Positions 56,572 to 64,000 of a stretch of 64,000 nt of DNA are shown here, in pieces (positions within the stretch are counted from its first letter, which is position 1; each line of letters begins with the position of its first letter). The notes beneath the pieces were generated by a model. It did no database searches. It had not been told where the DNA came from and worked only from the letters and a program-made list of their open reading frames with translations. This DNA comes from Methanogenium sp. S4BF (GTDB lineage: Archaea; Halobacteriota; Methanomicrobia; Methanomicrobiales; Methanomicrobiaceae), in the NCBI RefSeq assembly GCF_029633965.1, contig NZ_CP091277.1:496001-560000 (forward strand), read 5' to 3'. The position numbers and the translations under genes are program-made.

Positions 56572-57735
56572 TTAACGGATGAAATCGATCAGTCCGCCGC
56601 TGGTCTGTTCGTGGGCCACCTGGCGCCCGGATGATCGCATCAGGCCGGAAACGTTTCCACGTCCGACAGAACGGGTCATGGGTGCTGAGGCTGAGTTTGC
56701 AATGTCATAGCTCTGGCCGAGGATCTGCGCGCTCTTCACGCCGGTCATGATGGCCATGACACGTACTCTGCCTTCAAACTCTTTCTTCACACGTGCGCCC
56801 CAGATGACATCTGCATGCGCGTCCAGTTCGTAGGTAAGTGAGCTGGCGATCTCTTCTGCATCCGAGAGTGTCAGGTCACTGCCGCCGGTAATGTGGATCA
56901 GGCTGCCGGTTGCGCCCCGGTAGTCAATGTCCAGGAGAGGGTGGTTCAGGCACTCGTGGACGACGCTTTCTGCCTTATTCTGCTGTTTGCTCTCTCCAAC
57001 AAGCATGACTGCAACGCCGCCCTTGCTCATGATGGCACGGACATCTGCGTAATCGATGTTGATGAGGGATGGTTCAGTGATGGTCTCCGAGATGCCTTTG
57101 ACGGTCTCTGCAATGAGCTGGTCCATGACGGAGAATGCCTGTCCGAGGGGCAGGTTTGGCACAAAGTTCATGAGACGGTTGTTGTCAAGGACGATGACAG
57201 AGTCTGCTGCGTTTGCGAGTGCCTCCAGTCCCTCCTCTGCCCTGAGGAGGCGTGCCTTCTCAACCTGGAAGGGGTAGCTCACCATTCCGACAACGATGGC
57301 GCCCTGTTCTTTTGCGATCTGTGCGACGACCGGTGCGACACCGGTACCTGTTCCGCCCCCCATGCCTGCTGTGACAAAGCAGAGATCTGCATCTGCAAGA
57401 AGGCCTTCCAGGGTGGTGCGGGCCATCTCTGCTGCACGCTTGCCGACGTCCGGGAATCCGCCGGCGCCAAGACCTTTGGTGAGTGATTTTCCGACAAGGA
57501 CGCGCTTGTCGGCCTGGATCATCTCGAGGTGCTGTTTATCTGTGTTGACAGCAATGGTCTCTGCACCACTGACTTTCATGTGGTAGAGTCGGTTGATGGT
57601 GTTGTTTCCTGCACCGCCGCATCCGACAATGACAATACGGGGCTGTCCGATAAAGTCATCGTCTCCAATGACTCCGCGGGTCAGCTGCTTTTCCTGTTCA
57701 GCATTCTTCAGGGCTTCCTTAATAATAGTCTGCAT
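56572..57735 (-). CDS. ftsZ: Cell division GTPase FtsZ (FtsZ2-like)
   Basis: A 387-residue tubulin homologue. [18 protein letters not shown] near residue 32, the tubulin signature [20 protein letters not shown] near 117, and [19 protein letters not shown] in the C-terminal domain. It ends GGLIDFIR, a probable hydrophobic docking peptide for membrane or division partners. ATG 57735 is chosen because AGGAGG lies 6 bases upstream. The CdrS-type gene upstream suggests it is the FtsZ2 paralogue that acts in ring constriction; a second FtsZ would be elsewhere. Confidence 0.94.
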   Translation of the reverse strand: MQTIIKEALKNAEQEKQLTRGVIGDDDFIGQPRIVIVGCGGAGNNTINRLYHMKVSGAETIAVNTDKQHLEMIQADKRVLVGKSLTKGLGAGGFPDVGKRAAEMARTTLEGLLADADLCFVTAGMGGGTGTGVAPVVAQIAKEQGAIVVGMVSYPFQVEKARLLRAEEGLEALANAADSVIVLDNNRLMNFVPNLPLGQAFSVMDQLIAETVKGISETITEPSLINIDYADVRAIMSKGGVAVMLVGESKQQNKAESVVHECLNHPLLDIDYRGATGSLIHITGGSDLTLSDAEEIASSLTYELDAHADVIWGARVKKEFEGRVRVMAIMTGVKSAQILGQSYDIANSASAPMTRSVGRGNVSGLMRSSGRQVAHEQTSGGLIDFIR

Positions 57736-57895
57736 CCAAAACCTCCTGGGTCTGATAGATTTTCTCGTAAGAGCGAGGAACAGTGTAGGAATGGGTATCA
57801 ATGGACTGCATCAGACTCTCAACATCCTGAAGGCCGCTCGCGATAATTCCCTCCGGGTAATAATCGTTATACCTGGCATACAGTTTTCTCTCCAT
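57719..57895 (-). CDS. 58-residue small protein between cdrS and ftsZ
   Basis: ATG at 57895 is preceded by AGGAG at a spacing of 8 bases. The product begins [20 protein letters not shown] and continues [20 protein letters not shown]; it is acidic, tyrosine-rich and has no membrane segment. Its last 17 bases overlap ftsZ, and the ftsZ ribosome site lies inside it, so translation is probably coupled. It starts 11 bases after the ribbon-helix-helix gene. Placement, ribosome site and composition together make it a likely real gene. I know no family for it. Confidence 0.65.
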   Translation of the reverse strand: MERKLYARYNDYYPEGIIASGLQDVESLMQSIDTHSYTVPRSYEKIYQTQEVLDADYY

Positions 57896-57906
57896 TGTTA
57901 TCTCTC

Positions 57907-58086
57907 CTAAACCTCAAACGAGATCTGTTCGCTGTCTCTCAGAACACGGTTCGCTTTCTTTTCAATGAGTTCCCGCACCGCATATCTCACCGCTTCAGAT
58001 ACGGTCGGAAACTCCCCGGCAGCAACAAGTTTCTCAAGCATGGCAACCTGTTGTGGGGGTAAACGAATCGTGATGCGCTCCATCAT
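57907..58086 (-). CDS. cdrS: Ribbon-helix-helix regulator, CdrS-like
   Basis: A 59-residue protein. ERITIRLPPQQVAMLEKLVA is the beta strand plus first helix, and GEFPTVSEAVRYAVRELIEK the second helix of a MetJ/Arc-type dimeric DNA-binding fold. In haloarchaea the short ribbon-helix-helix protein CdrS is encoded directly before ftsZ2 and controls division genes; the same order here supports the assignment. GGAG precedes ATG 58086 by 6 bases. The start given in the longer frame (58098) lacks a ribosome site. Confidence 0.75.
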   Translation of the reverse strand: MMERITIRLPPQQVAMLEKLVAAGEFPTVSEAVRYAVRELIEKKANRVLRDSEQISFEV

Positions 58087-58283
58087 GTGAATCTCCAATG
58101 TCTGACATATGACAGCTTTATGTCATTCAATTGTCTGACGCAAAGGTGCTTTGTGACAGACTTTTTCCAGACAATCTAAACATAGAATATTACAGTATAT
58201 AATTGTTGTGCATTGGCGCTGTTCTCTCTCTGCGTCCAACATATGACCAAATGTTCAATTATTTGTAAAATAGACGATTATAT

Positions 58284-59282
58284 GTGAGATTCAGACGGAT
58301 TCGAAAAACAGAGCATGGCGGAAGGACCCATCTGGTATCGGGCAGCACTGATGCGGTTATTCTGGATTTTAGTGAAAATTTAAACCCCTTTCCGCCCTCC
58401 TTTTCATGGAATCCCGATGGAATATTAGTATCTTCCTATCCTGACAACCGGTATGCCGACCTGAAGGAGCACATTGCGCGGATAGAGGGGCGCAGTCCTG
58501 ATGAAATCTGCGTCGGAAACGGATCCGTGGAAATCATCCGTTCCTTCTGTCTTGCGTCCCTGAAACCGGGAGATTCTGTCTGTATTCCCCCTCATACCTT
58601 TGGGGAATATGCGGTTTCTGTAGAATGTGCCGGTGGCATCCCTGTAAACAGGCAGGATGGATGTGTGGCAGAATTCTTCTGCAATCCCAATAATCCGACC
58701 GGCATTCTGGTGCAGAAGAGCATAGTTCTGGAGAAGATTCATGCCCATGAGGAGGCAGGTACGCAGCTCTTTATCGATGAGGCGTTTATTGACCTCGCAG
58801 ATCCGGCTGAAAGCGTCACCGGTGTTCGCTCTGAGCATGCCTTTGTTCTCCGCTCCCTTACAAAGGCATTTTCTGTACCGGGCATTCGGTTTGGCTGGGG
58901 TGTGGGGTGTCCGGAACTGGTAACGGCTATTGAGGCAATCCGTCCCCCCTGGAGTGTGAATGCATATGCAGAGAGCTATGCCCACGCTGCCCTCGATAAT
59001 GCAGATCAGCTAACAGCGTCCCGTGAACGGATCACTGCAGAACGGTCTTTCCTTGCGGATGAACTGCAGTCACGCGATCTGTCTGTCTGTCCGTCCGCGG
59101 TGAACTTCCTTCTCTTCCGTTCTCCTGTTCCTGCATCAGATCTGAAAAAGCAGCTTCTCTCCCGTGGCATCCTGATCCGTGATTGTGCCTCGTTCGGCCT
59201 TCCTGAGTATGTGCGCATCGCGGTGCGGACGCGTGATGAAAATACCCTGCTCCTGGAGGCGCTTGATACATGCTTGCCCTGA
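58284..59282 (+). CDS. cobD: Threonine-phosphate decarboxylase / histidinol-phosphate aminotransferase-like (CobD)
   Basis: A 332-residue fold-type I PLP enzyme starting at GTG 58284. DFSENLNPFPPSFSW near residue 35, ICVGNGSVEIIRSFCLASLK near 80, FFCNPNNPTGI, FIDEAFIDLADP and SLTKAFSVPGIRFGWGVG, where the lysine binds PLP. CobD and HisC are hard to separate by sequence alone. The overlapping cobY gene indicates CobD, which makes aminopropanol phosphate for the cobamide lower loop. It overlaps cobY by 13 bases. Confidence 0.82.
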   Translation: MRFRRIRKTEHGGRTHLVSGSTDAVILDFSENLNPFPPSFSWNPDGILVSSYPDNRYADLKEHIARIEGRSPDEICVGNGSVEIIRSFCLASLKPGDSVCIPPHTFGEYAVSVECAGGIPVNRQDGCVAEFFCNPNNPTGILVQKSIVLEKIHAHEEAGTQLFIDEAFIDLADPAESVTGVRSEHAFVLRSLTKAFSVPGIRFGWGVGCPELVTAIEAIRPPWSVNAYAESYAHAALDNADQLTASRERITAERSFLADELQSRDLSVCPSAVNFLLFRSPVPASDLKKQLLSRGILIRDCASFGLPEYVRIAVRTRDENTLLLEALDTCLP

Positions 59283-59863
59283 TTGTTGCTGGCGGCAGGG
59301 GCACACGCCTGAATATGGGGGAAAAGCCGTTGGTGCGGATCTGCGACCGGCCCATGATTGAATATGTTATCGATGCCTTTTGTGCGGCAGGCATTGAGCC
59401 GGTTGCCGTTCTCTCGTCTGCTGTGCCACAGACGGGCAACTGGTGCCGGGCACACGGGATCAGCACGTTCCGGGCTGAGGGGGCAGGATATGTGGAGGAT
59501 ATCACGGAATGCATTGCGATGCTGGATATCACAGAACCGGTCTTTACCTCGGTGAGTGATATCCCGGGTCTTACTCCGGATGTCGTGGCGGCAGTACTGG
59601 ATACCTACCGGACGGCAGGCACGGATGCCTGCTCTGTCTGGGTTCCTGCCGTCCTCTGTCGGAGGAATAGTGCGGCCCCTGCCTATGTACAACAGATACA
59701 CGGGATCGATGCGGTGCCATGCGGGATTAATATCCTGAATGGTGCAAAAAACGGCGAAGAGCAGGAGGAGACTGCCGTCCTTATCGAATCCCCCCGTATC
59801 GCGGTGAATGTCAACACGCCGGAAGATATTGCGGAAGCAGAGCAGGTACTTCGCACCCGGTAA
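59270..59863 (+). CDS. cobY: Adenosylcobinamide-phosphate guanylyltransferase (CobY)
   Basis: A 197-residue archaeal nucleotidyltransferase. LALIVAGGRGTRLNMGEKPL is the GTP-binding P-loop-like start, RPMIEYVIDAFCAAGIEPVA, TSVSDIPGLTPDVVAAVL holds the metal aspartate, and VNVNTPEDIAEAEQVL ends the domain. It guanylates adenosylcobinamide phosphate, replacing the bacterial CobU. It is coupled to cobD. Cobamide supply is needed by the methyltransferases of methanogenesis. Confidence 0.9.
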   Translation: MLALIVAGGRGTRLNMGEKPLVRICDRPMIEYVIDAFCAAGIEPVAVLSSAVPQTGNWCRAHGISTFRAEGAGYVEDITECIAMLDITEPVFTSVSDIPGLTPDVVAAVLDTYRTAGTDACSVWVPAVLCRRNSAAPAYVQQIHGIDAVPCGINILNGAKNGEEQEETAVLIESPRIAVNVNTPEDIAEAEQVLRTR

Positions 59864-59935
59864 TGTTGGCCCCTCCTGCATGCTGACACCATGCATAAAG
59901 TCATTTTTATCATGAGAATTACCAATAGTAAGTGT

Positions 59936-61153
59936 ATGGAGTATTCGCGGGAGATAGAACTGAAAGGGCACATCATCGATTCCGGGATCATGACCAAGGT
60001 CTTTGACGCCATCATGGAGATGGGGGGCAATTTTGAGATCACAGTCTTTGAAATCGGGAAGAAAAAGCAGGATGAAAGCTTCGCACGTCTCCTGGTCAGT
60101 GCCGGTGATGAAACGCTGCTCAATGAGATCCTGAGTGTTCTCCACCGTCTTGGCGCACGCCCTCCGGTTGTTGAGGATATTGCACTTGCTGAAGCGGAAG
60201 CAAATCGTGTTGTCCCCAAGGGATTCTATTCCACGACCAATCACCCGACCATGGTGAAGTACGGGGGTGAATGGCTGCATGTGGAGGCAATCGAGATGGA
60301 TTGCCTGATCGTTGTTATTCCTGCAGAGAAACGGGCCATCTGTACACCGATGTCCAAACTGCAGAAGGGTGACCAGGTGGTCATGGGTGATACCGGTGTC
60401 CGTGTTGAACCGCCGGAACGCCCACGGGAGGTCAGCACCTTTGAGTTTATGCATGGCACGGTCTCTTCCGAACGGCCCAGTGAGACGGTCATCTCACAGA
60501 TTGCACAGGAGATGAAGAGCCTGAAAGCCCGCGGAGGAAAGATTGGCATCGTCGGCGGGCCTGCAATCATCCATACCCGTGCTGCCCCGGCTCTCGCTGA
60601 AATAATCCGTGGTGGGTATGTGGACGTACTCTTTGCGGGAAATGCCCTTGCCACCCATGATATTGAGTACAACCTCTTTGGGACCTCACTCGGCATGAAC
60701 CTTGATACCGGGACGCTGGCACGCGGCGGGCACAAAAACCATATCTATGCCATCAGCGAGGTGATTCGTGCAGGGTCCATCCGTAATGCAGTCGAGCAGG
60801 GGGTGATTCAAAAGGGCATCATGTATGAATGCATCAAAAACGATGTGCCCTTTGTCCTCGCAGGCTCCATCCGTGACGATGGCCCCCTTCCCGATGTCAT
60901 CACCGATGTGATGGTGGCACAGGACCGCATGCGTGAATATCTGAAGGACCTTGACATGGTCATCATGATCGGCACGCTGCTCCATTCGGTTGCCGTCGGC
61001 AACTGCCTGCCATCGTATGTGAAGACCATCTGTGTGGACATCAACCCTGCATCGGTTACCAAACTGATGGACCGCGGGACCATGCAGGCGATCGGTGTGG
61101 TCAGTGATGCCGGCACATTCCTGCCAATGCTTGCAAAATATCTGCAGGAATAA
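59936..61153 (+). CDS. Archaeal ornithine cyclodeaminase (TIGR00300 / LOR-SDH-like family)
   Basis: A protein of about 405 residues. YSREIELKGHIIDSGIMTKV is the conserved family N-terminus, followed by an N-terminal substrate domain and a Rossmann domain with GKIGIVGGPAIIHTRAAPAL, FAGNALATHDIEYNLFGTSL and MIGTLLHSVAVGNCLPSYVK. It uses bound NAD to convert ornithine to proline and ammonia, the proline route of many archaea without ProABC. Upstream ATGs at 59891 and 59912 are in frame; ATG 59936 fits the family best. No ribosome site is seen at any of them. Confidence 0.85.
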   Translation: MEYSREIELKGHIIDSGIMTKVFDAIMEMGGNFEITVFEIGKKKQDESFARLLVSAGDETLLNEILSVLHRLGARPPVVEDIALAEAEANRVVPKGFYSTTNHPTMVKYGGEWLHVEAIEMDCLIVVIPAEKRAICTPMSKLQKGDQVVMGDTGVRVEPPERPREVSTFEFMHGTVSSERPSETVISQIAQEMKSLKARGGKIGIVGGPAIIHTRAAPALAEIIRGGYVDVLFAGNALATHDIEYNLFGTSLGMNLDTGTLARGGHKNHIYAISEVIRAGSIRNAVEQGVIQKGIMYECIKNDVPFVLAGSIRDDGPLPDVITDVMVAQDRMREYLKDLDMVIMIGTLLHSVAVGNCLPSYVKTICVDINPASVTKLMDRGTMQAIGVVSDAGTFLPMLAKYLQE

Positions 61154-61344
61154 AACAGACCGGATTTCGGGGGGAAGCAACCCGGTAATGGGGAAGGATT
61201 TTTTCCCTTCTTTTCCCCCGGCAGGCAATAATTTACGTTTCTGCGAAGTGTCCCGGCAGACCTCAGGGAAAGCCGGAAATTATCTTTTTTTATGGTTAAA
61301 ATCCCGTACCGGGATTCCTCATCCTGTGTTCTGCTGCCAGCGGA

Positions 61345-62328
61345 TTATTTTGTCAGCGGCATGCACCAGGGCTCTTCGTTCTCCAGTACATATCGCCATT
61401 CGTCTACACAGGAACACCCGGCGTCCACGCAACGCCGCAGGTGGATCTGGTTTCCGGTGCTGACATACTCGTTGATGGCATCCAGAATCTCACGGTCGCA
61501 TTCCCCGCAGTTGTGCGGTCCCCGCCGTTTCCCTCCGCCGACCGGATCGCACTGCACATACGCGTCTGTCGAGAGCAGCGCATCAAGGGCACTCCAGAGG
61601 TAGGGTGGGCGGTATGAGCCCTGTTTCCAGTACTGCTCAACTTCGGTGCGGGTCTGGACGGTGCAGAGGTTCATGGAGATGATATCAGAGTAAGGGATGA
61701 CCTCGCGGATGGACTGTTTCATATCATGTAAGGCCTCCCGTTCGGTGAGAAACGGCGGCTTCATCATCAGGTAGGTCTTTACGCCAACGTCTGCCCGCCG
61801 TGCAGTCGCTGCTGCGTCTTTGAAATCCTCAAAGGTGTGTCCTTTGCGGATGCACTTCTCCCTGATGTAGTCATTGGTGGTCTCAAGGCCCATTGCCACA
61901 TAGAGTGCTGCGTCCCCGCCTGCCTCCAGTGCCTCCCGGAAGGAGATGAGCGATTCCTCCTCCACATATTCCGTACGGGTCTCTGCGATGACCACCTTGC
62001 CGGCAAAGAGCGCCGCTACGTCATCCCGGAATGCGGGAGGGACTTCCTGCGGATCAAAAAAAGAGCCGGATGTGAATATTTTCACGATGGCATATGAGTC
62101 CCGGGAGTAATTCTCCGCCACCCAGCGCAGCTGGCTTCTGAGGTCTGCGAGGAGTTCATCCGGGTTTTTCATGTGGGAGCGTTCAAACCGGTAGCCGCAC
62201 ATCAGGCACTGGTTCCAGCTGCACCCACCACTGCGGAATATTACGGTAAGACATGGAATCTCCTCATCCTGATACCTGTCCATACCTGTCCAGGATGCGA
62301 GAGGTTTTTGTATTGCGTCTGATATCAT
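61345..62328 (-). CDS. Archaeosine biosynthesis radical SAM protein RaSEA
   Basis: A 327-residue protein from ATG 62328. FRSGGCSWNQCLMCGYRFER near residue 30 carries the radical SAM cysteines in the spacing typical of this family. KIFTSGSFFDPQEVPPAFRD and VAMGLETTNDYIREKCIRKG lie in the barrel. Near the end further cysteines (NCGECD, CVDAGCSCVDEW) may bind another metal. Together with the lysine transferase ArcS it turns preQ0-modified tRNA into archaeosine at G15. The frame is open far upstream (82 codons) but that part antisense-overlaps the next gene, so ATG 62328 is used. Confidence 0.88.
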   Translation of the reverse strand: MISDAIQKPLASWTGMDRYQDEEIPCLTVIFRSGGCSWNQCLMCGYRFERSHMKNPDELLADLRSQLRWVAENYSRDSYAIVKIFTSGSFFDPQEVPPAFRDDVAALFAGKVVIAETRTEYVEEESLISFREALEAGGDAALYVAMGLETTNDYIREKCIRKGHTFEDFKDAAATARRADVGVKTYLMMKPPFLTEREALHDMKQSIREVIPYSDIISMNLCTVQTRTEVEQYWKQGSYRPPYLWSALDALLSTDAYVQCDPVGGGKRRGPHNCGECDREILDAINEYVSTGNQIHLRRCVDAGCSCVDEWRYVLENEEPWCMPLTK

Positions 62329-62355
62329 AAGTGTACAATGATTTGGCATCTGAAT

Positions 62356-63465
62356 ATGAAAAAGGTGGCATGCCTGCTCGGCCTCTGTCTGCTCTGTACG
62401 GGGGTGGTATCTGCCTATGAAATAAAATGTTTGTGTCCGAATGAGGTGTACCGTGGTGATATTGTCACCATTGAAGGTACAAGCACTCTGCCTCCCGGAT
62501 ACAGCACCTGGATGCAGCTGTATGAAGTTCAGCCAACGTCGCGGGAACTTACCTCGCAGGCTCTTGTGATACAACAGGGAGGTAACTGGTCGATTCAGCT
62601 GCAGACCCTCGCACTGGAGGAGGGGACATACAAGTTTGAAATTGTTGAGGATATCATGGATTATCCTCTCAGTTCAGGATCTGACCGGACAATGATATTC
62701 AAAGTCATAGACCGGTCCGGTGAAATCACTATCCAGTCTCCCTCTACCCAGCGTTCAGGAGATATGCTCGACATTTACGGTCGCGCCCCTGAAGTCGGGT
62801 CCGCCGGGCTGCAGATCGAGGTGACGGACAGCCGTGGCACGGTCGTATACGGTCCACTCTACATCCGGACCGATGCAGACGGTTCCTTCTCTGAGAAAGT
62901 GCGGGTTGACGGGCCAGGCCGCTACTATGTCAAGTTCTCTGACTTCAGGAATAATGAGGCCCGGTTTATCACCCGCGTAAGTTTCACGCTTGAAGGGCAG
63001 GGCACATCGGTATCATCAACAGCTACACCAACCGGCACAGTCTCCGGTCGGACGGTTTCTGCCTCTGCTGTGGCGTCCCGCGATGCGCCGGCCTACTTTA
63101 TTGCAGACACCCTGCCGGGCACGGTAACCGTTACCACGTCCACCGGTACTGACTGGCGCGTCTATCACACGGACGGGACAGGATCGCCGGTACGGGTCGA
63201 TGCGAGCGGCAGCAGTGCGCCGGAGGAGTTCTCTGTCTCCTCAACCGGGGGGCTGCTCTACCTGAAGGCTGAACCCGTGCGTGCCGGTGATGAAGGGACG
63301 GTTACCATCACGGTTGAAAATGCGGAGTCGGTCACGGCAAACCCGGCTGCCGCAACACATTTTGGAGACGTAATACCTGAATCTGAGCCCACAGAATCGC
63401 CTTTTCCCGTTGTGATGCTGATTTTTGCATTGTGTCTTATTGGATGTGCAGGAATTCGCAAATAA
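62356..63465 (+). CDS. Secreted surface protein with C-terminal anchor
   Basis: A 369-residue protein from ATG 62356. The signal peptide MKKVACLLGLCLLCTGVVSA is followed by two or three beta-rich domains (LCPNEVYRGDIVTIEGTSTL, SGEITIQSPSTQRSGDMLDI). Then come a Ser/Thr-rich segment near 225-245 (SVSSTATPTGTVSGRT), another beta domain, and a C-terminal PTESPFPVVMLIFALCLIGC helix with a basic end IRK. This is the pattern of methanogen S-layer-associated or archaeosortase-type surface proteins. It is probably glycosylated in the Ser/Thr region. It diverges from RaSEA. Confidence 0.75.
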   Translation: MKKVACLLGLCLLCTGVVSAYEIKCLCPNEVYRGDIVTIEGTSTLPPGYSTWMQLYEVQPTSRELTSQALVIQQGGNWSIQLQTLALEEGTYKFEIVEDIMDYPLSSGSDRTMIFKVIDRSGEITIQSPSTQRSGDMLDIYGRAPEVGSAGLQIEVTDSRGTVVYGPLYIRTDADGSFSEKVRVDGPGRYYVKFSDFRNNEARFITRVSFTLEGQGTSVSSTATPTGTVSGRTVSASAVASRDAPAYFIADTLPGTVTVTTSTGTDWRVYHTDGTGSPVRVDASGSSAPEEFSVSSTGGLLYLKAEPVRAGDEGTVTITVENAESVTANPAAATHFGDVIPESEPTESPFPVVMLIFALCLIGCAGIRK

Positions 63466-63502
63466 CACCATTTTTTAACCCTGAACACTGACTACTATAT
63501 GG

Positions 63503-63586
63503 GCCGGGATAGTCTAGCCCGGAAAGGCGGTGGCCTTGAAAGCCACTGGTGTTCGCACCTCAGGAGTTCAAATCTCCTTCCCGGCG
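63503..63586 (+). tRNA. tRNA-Ser (anticodon TGA)
   Basis: An 84-base class II tRNA. The acceptor is GCCGGGA with TCCCGGC, the anticodon stem GTGGC with GCCAC around loop CTTGAAA, the long variable arm is TGGTGTTCGCACCTC, and the T arm AGGAG-TTCAAAT-CTCCT. The discriminator is G and CCA is not encoded. It reads UCA codons. Confidence 0.93.
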
Positions 63587-63636
63587 CTCATGAATCATTT
63601 TTCCTATCACTACCGGTTTGTTCAGGAGGAGAACAT

Positions 63637-63861
63637 ATGTGCATAGCAGTACCGGCTGAAGTGCTCGAAATCAAAGACGGCAACATTGGCGTTGTTGACT
63701 ATGGCGACCTGAAACAGGAAGTGCGCCTCGACCTTGTTGATGTTGAAGTCGGTGAGTATGTCCTTGTTCATGTTGGATTTGCAATCCAGAAACTGAGCAG
63801 GGAAGAGGCACTGAAGACGCTCAAAGTTTTTGAAGAAGTATATGCGGCAATGGAGGAATAA
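63637..63861 (+). CDS. hypC: Hydrogenase maturation chaperone HypC
   Basis: A 74-residue protein. MCIAVPAEVLEIKDGNIGVV begins with the essential Cys2, and VGEYVLVHVGFAIQKLSREE is the conserved middle. It carries the Fe(CN)2CO unit with HypD to the large subunit of NiFe hydrogenases. AGGAGG lies 7 bases upstream of the ATG. The stop overlaps the start of hypA by one base (TAATG). Confidence 0.95.
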   Translation: MCIAVPAEVLEIKDGNIGVVDYGDLKQEVRLDLVDVEVGEYVLVHVGFAIQKLSREEALKTLKVFEEVYAAMEE

Positions 63862-64000
63862 TGCACGAGTACACGGTTGCATATGACATCTATGCAACGG
63901 CACGCCGTGCCGCACTCGAGAATGCCGCAACCCGGATTAAGAAGATCTCAGCTGATTTTGGCGAGATGAGTATGATCAACCCCGAACAGGTCGAATTTCT
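63861..64000 (+). CDS. hypA: Hydrogenase nickel incorporation protein HypA (3' part outside window)
   Basis: The first 46 residues, MHEYTVAYDIYATARRAALE then IKKISADFGEMSMINPEQVE, match archaeal HypA including the nickel-binding His2-Glu3. The zinc-ribbon half lies beyond the window. It is coupled to hypC. Confidence 0.85.
   Translation, partial: MHEYTVAYDIYATARRAALENAATRIKKISADFGEMSMINPEQVEF

Noticed and set aside
59006-60454. Minus-strand frame of 482 codons across cobD, cobY and the ornithine cyclodeaminase gene
   Set aside because: All three sense genes are strongly supported; the frame is an antisense by-product of GC-rich codon use and has no motif.

Overview
The window comes from a euryarchaeon, most probably a hydrogenotrophic methanogen of the Methanomicrobiales. 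The informational genes are archaeal: PCNA clamp, primase large subunit PriL, ribosomal protein S17e, Alba, the archaeosine enzyme RaSEA, DUF373 and COG1340 proteins, CobY, a ThiN-type thiamine enzyme, and an FtsZ preceded by a ribbon-helix-helix regulator (CdrS-FtsZ2 arrangement). HypC/HypA fit a hydrogenase-bearing methanogen. The genus is not determined.

Layout. 1-5 kb: tail of a RelE toxin gene, a bifunctional mannose-1-phosphate guanylyltransferase/phosphomannose isomerase, a decayed AbrB/PemK toxin-antitoxin pair and broken ISH3- and IS5-like insertion sequences. 5-33.6 kb: a surface-glycan island. It has a nucleotide-sugar epimerase/dehydrogenase pair, an ABC exporter, a six-gene pathway for a CMP-legionaminic-acid-like sugar (gene order exactly the reverse of the reaction order), glycosyltransferases, an asparagine-synthase-like protein, a CapK/bi-domain oxidoreductase/toroid-protein module, WecB/WecC for UDP-ManNAcA, and a polyprenyl-phosphate glycosyltransferase. 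About 7.3-25 kb is visibly AT-rich compared with the flanks, and a chimeric gene scar lies at its left edge, so at least this part looks acquired and reshuffled.

34-45 kb: an accessory zone with a tRNA-Arg, a lipoprotein gene, and a dense set of live and dead toxin-antitoxin genes (RelBE, HicB twice, PIN remnant, GNAT toxin twice, YafQ-like). It also has an IS200/IS605-type end, an apparently intact IS1634 element with target-site duplication, and most copies of a dispersed family of GC-rich double-hairpin repeats of about 90 bp. One more copy lies at 53.8 kb.

45-64 kb: conserved chromosomal core. It holds moaA-rlmE; pcnA-priL; thiN; rps17e-dapA-dapB; ferredoxin; asd-alba; DUF373 and coiled-coil genes; cdrS - a 58-codon ORF - ftsZ; cobD-cobY; archaeal ornithine cyclodeaminase; RaSEA; a secreted surface protein; tRNA-Ser; and hypC-hypA (hypA runs off the end).

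The best candidates for undescribed biology are the double-hairpin repeat family, the small ORF between cdrS and ftsZ, the GNAT-toxin module with its decaying duplicate, and the toroid/CapK/oxidoreductase glycan module. None of these is proven novel from sequence alone.
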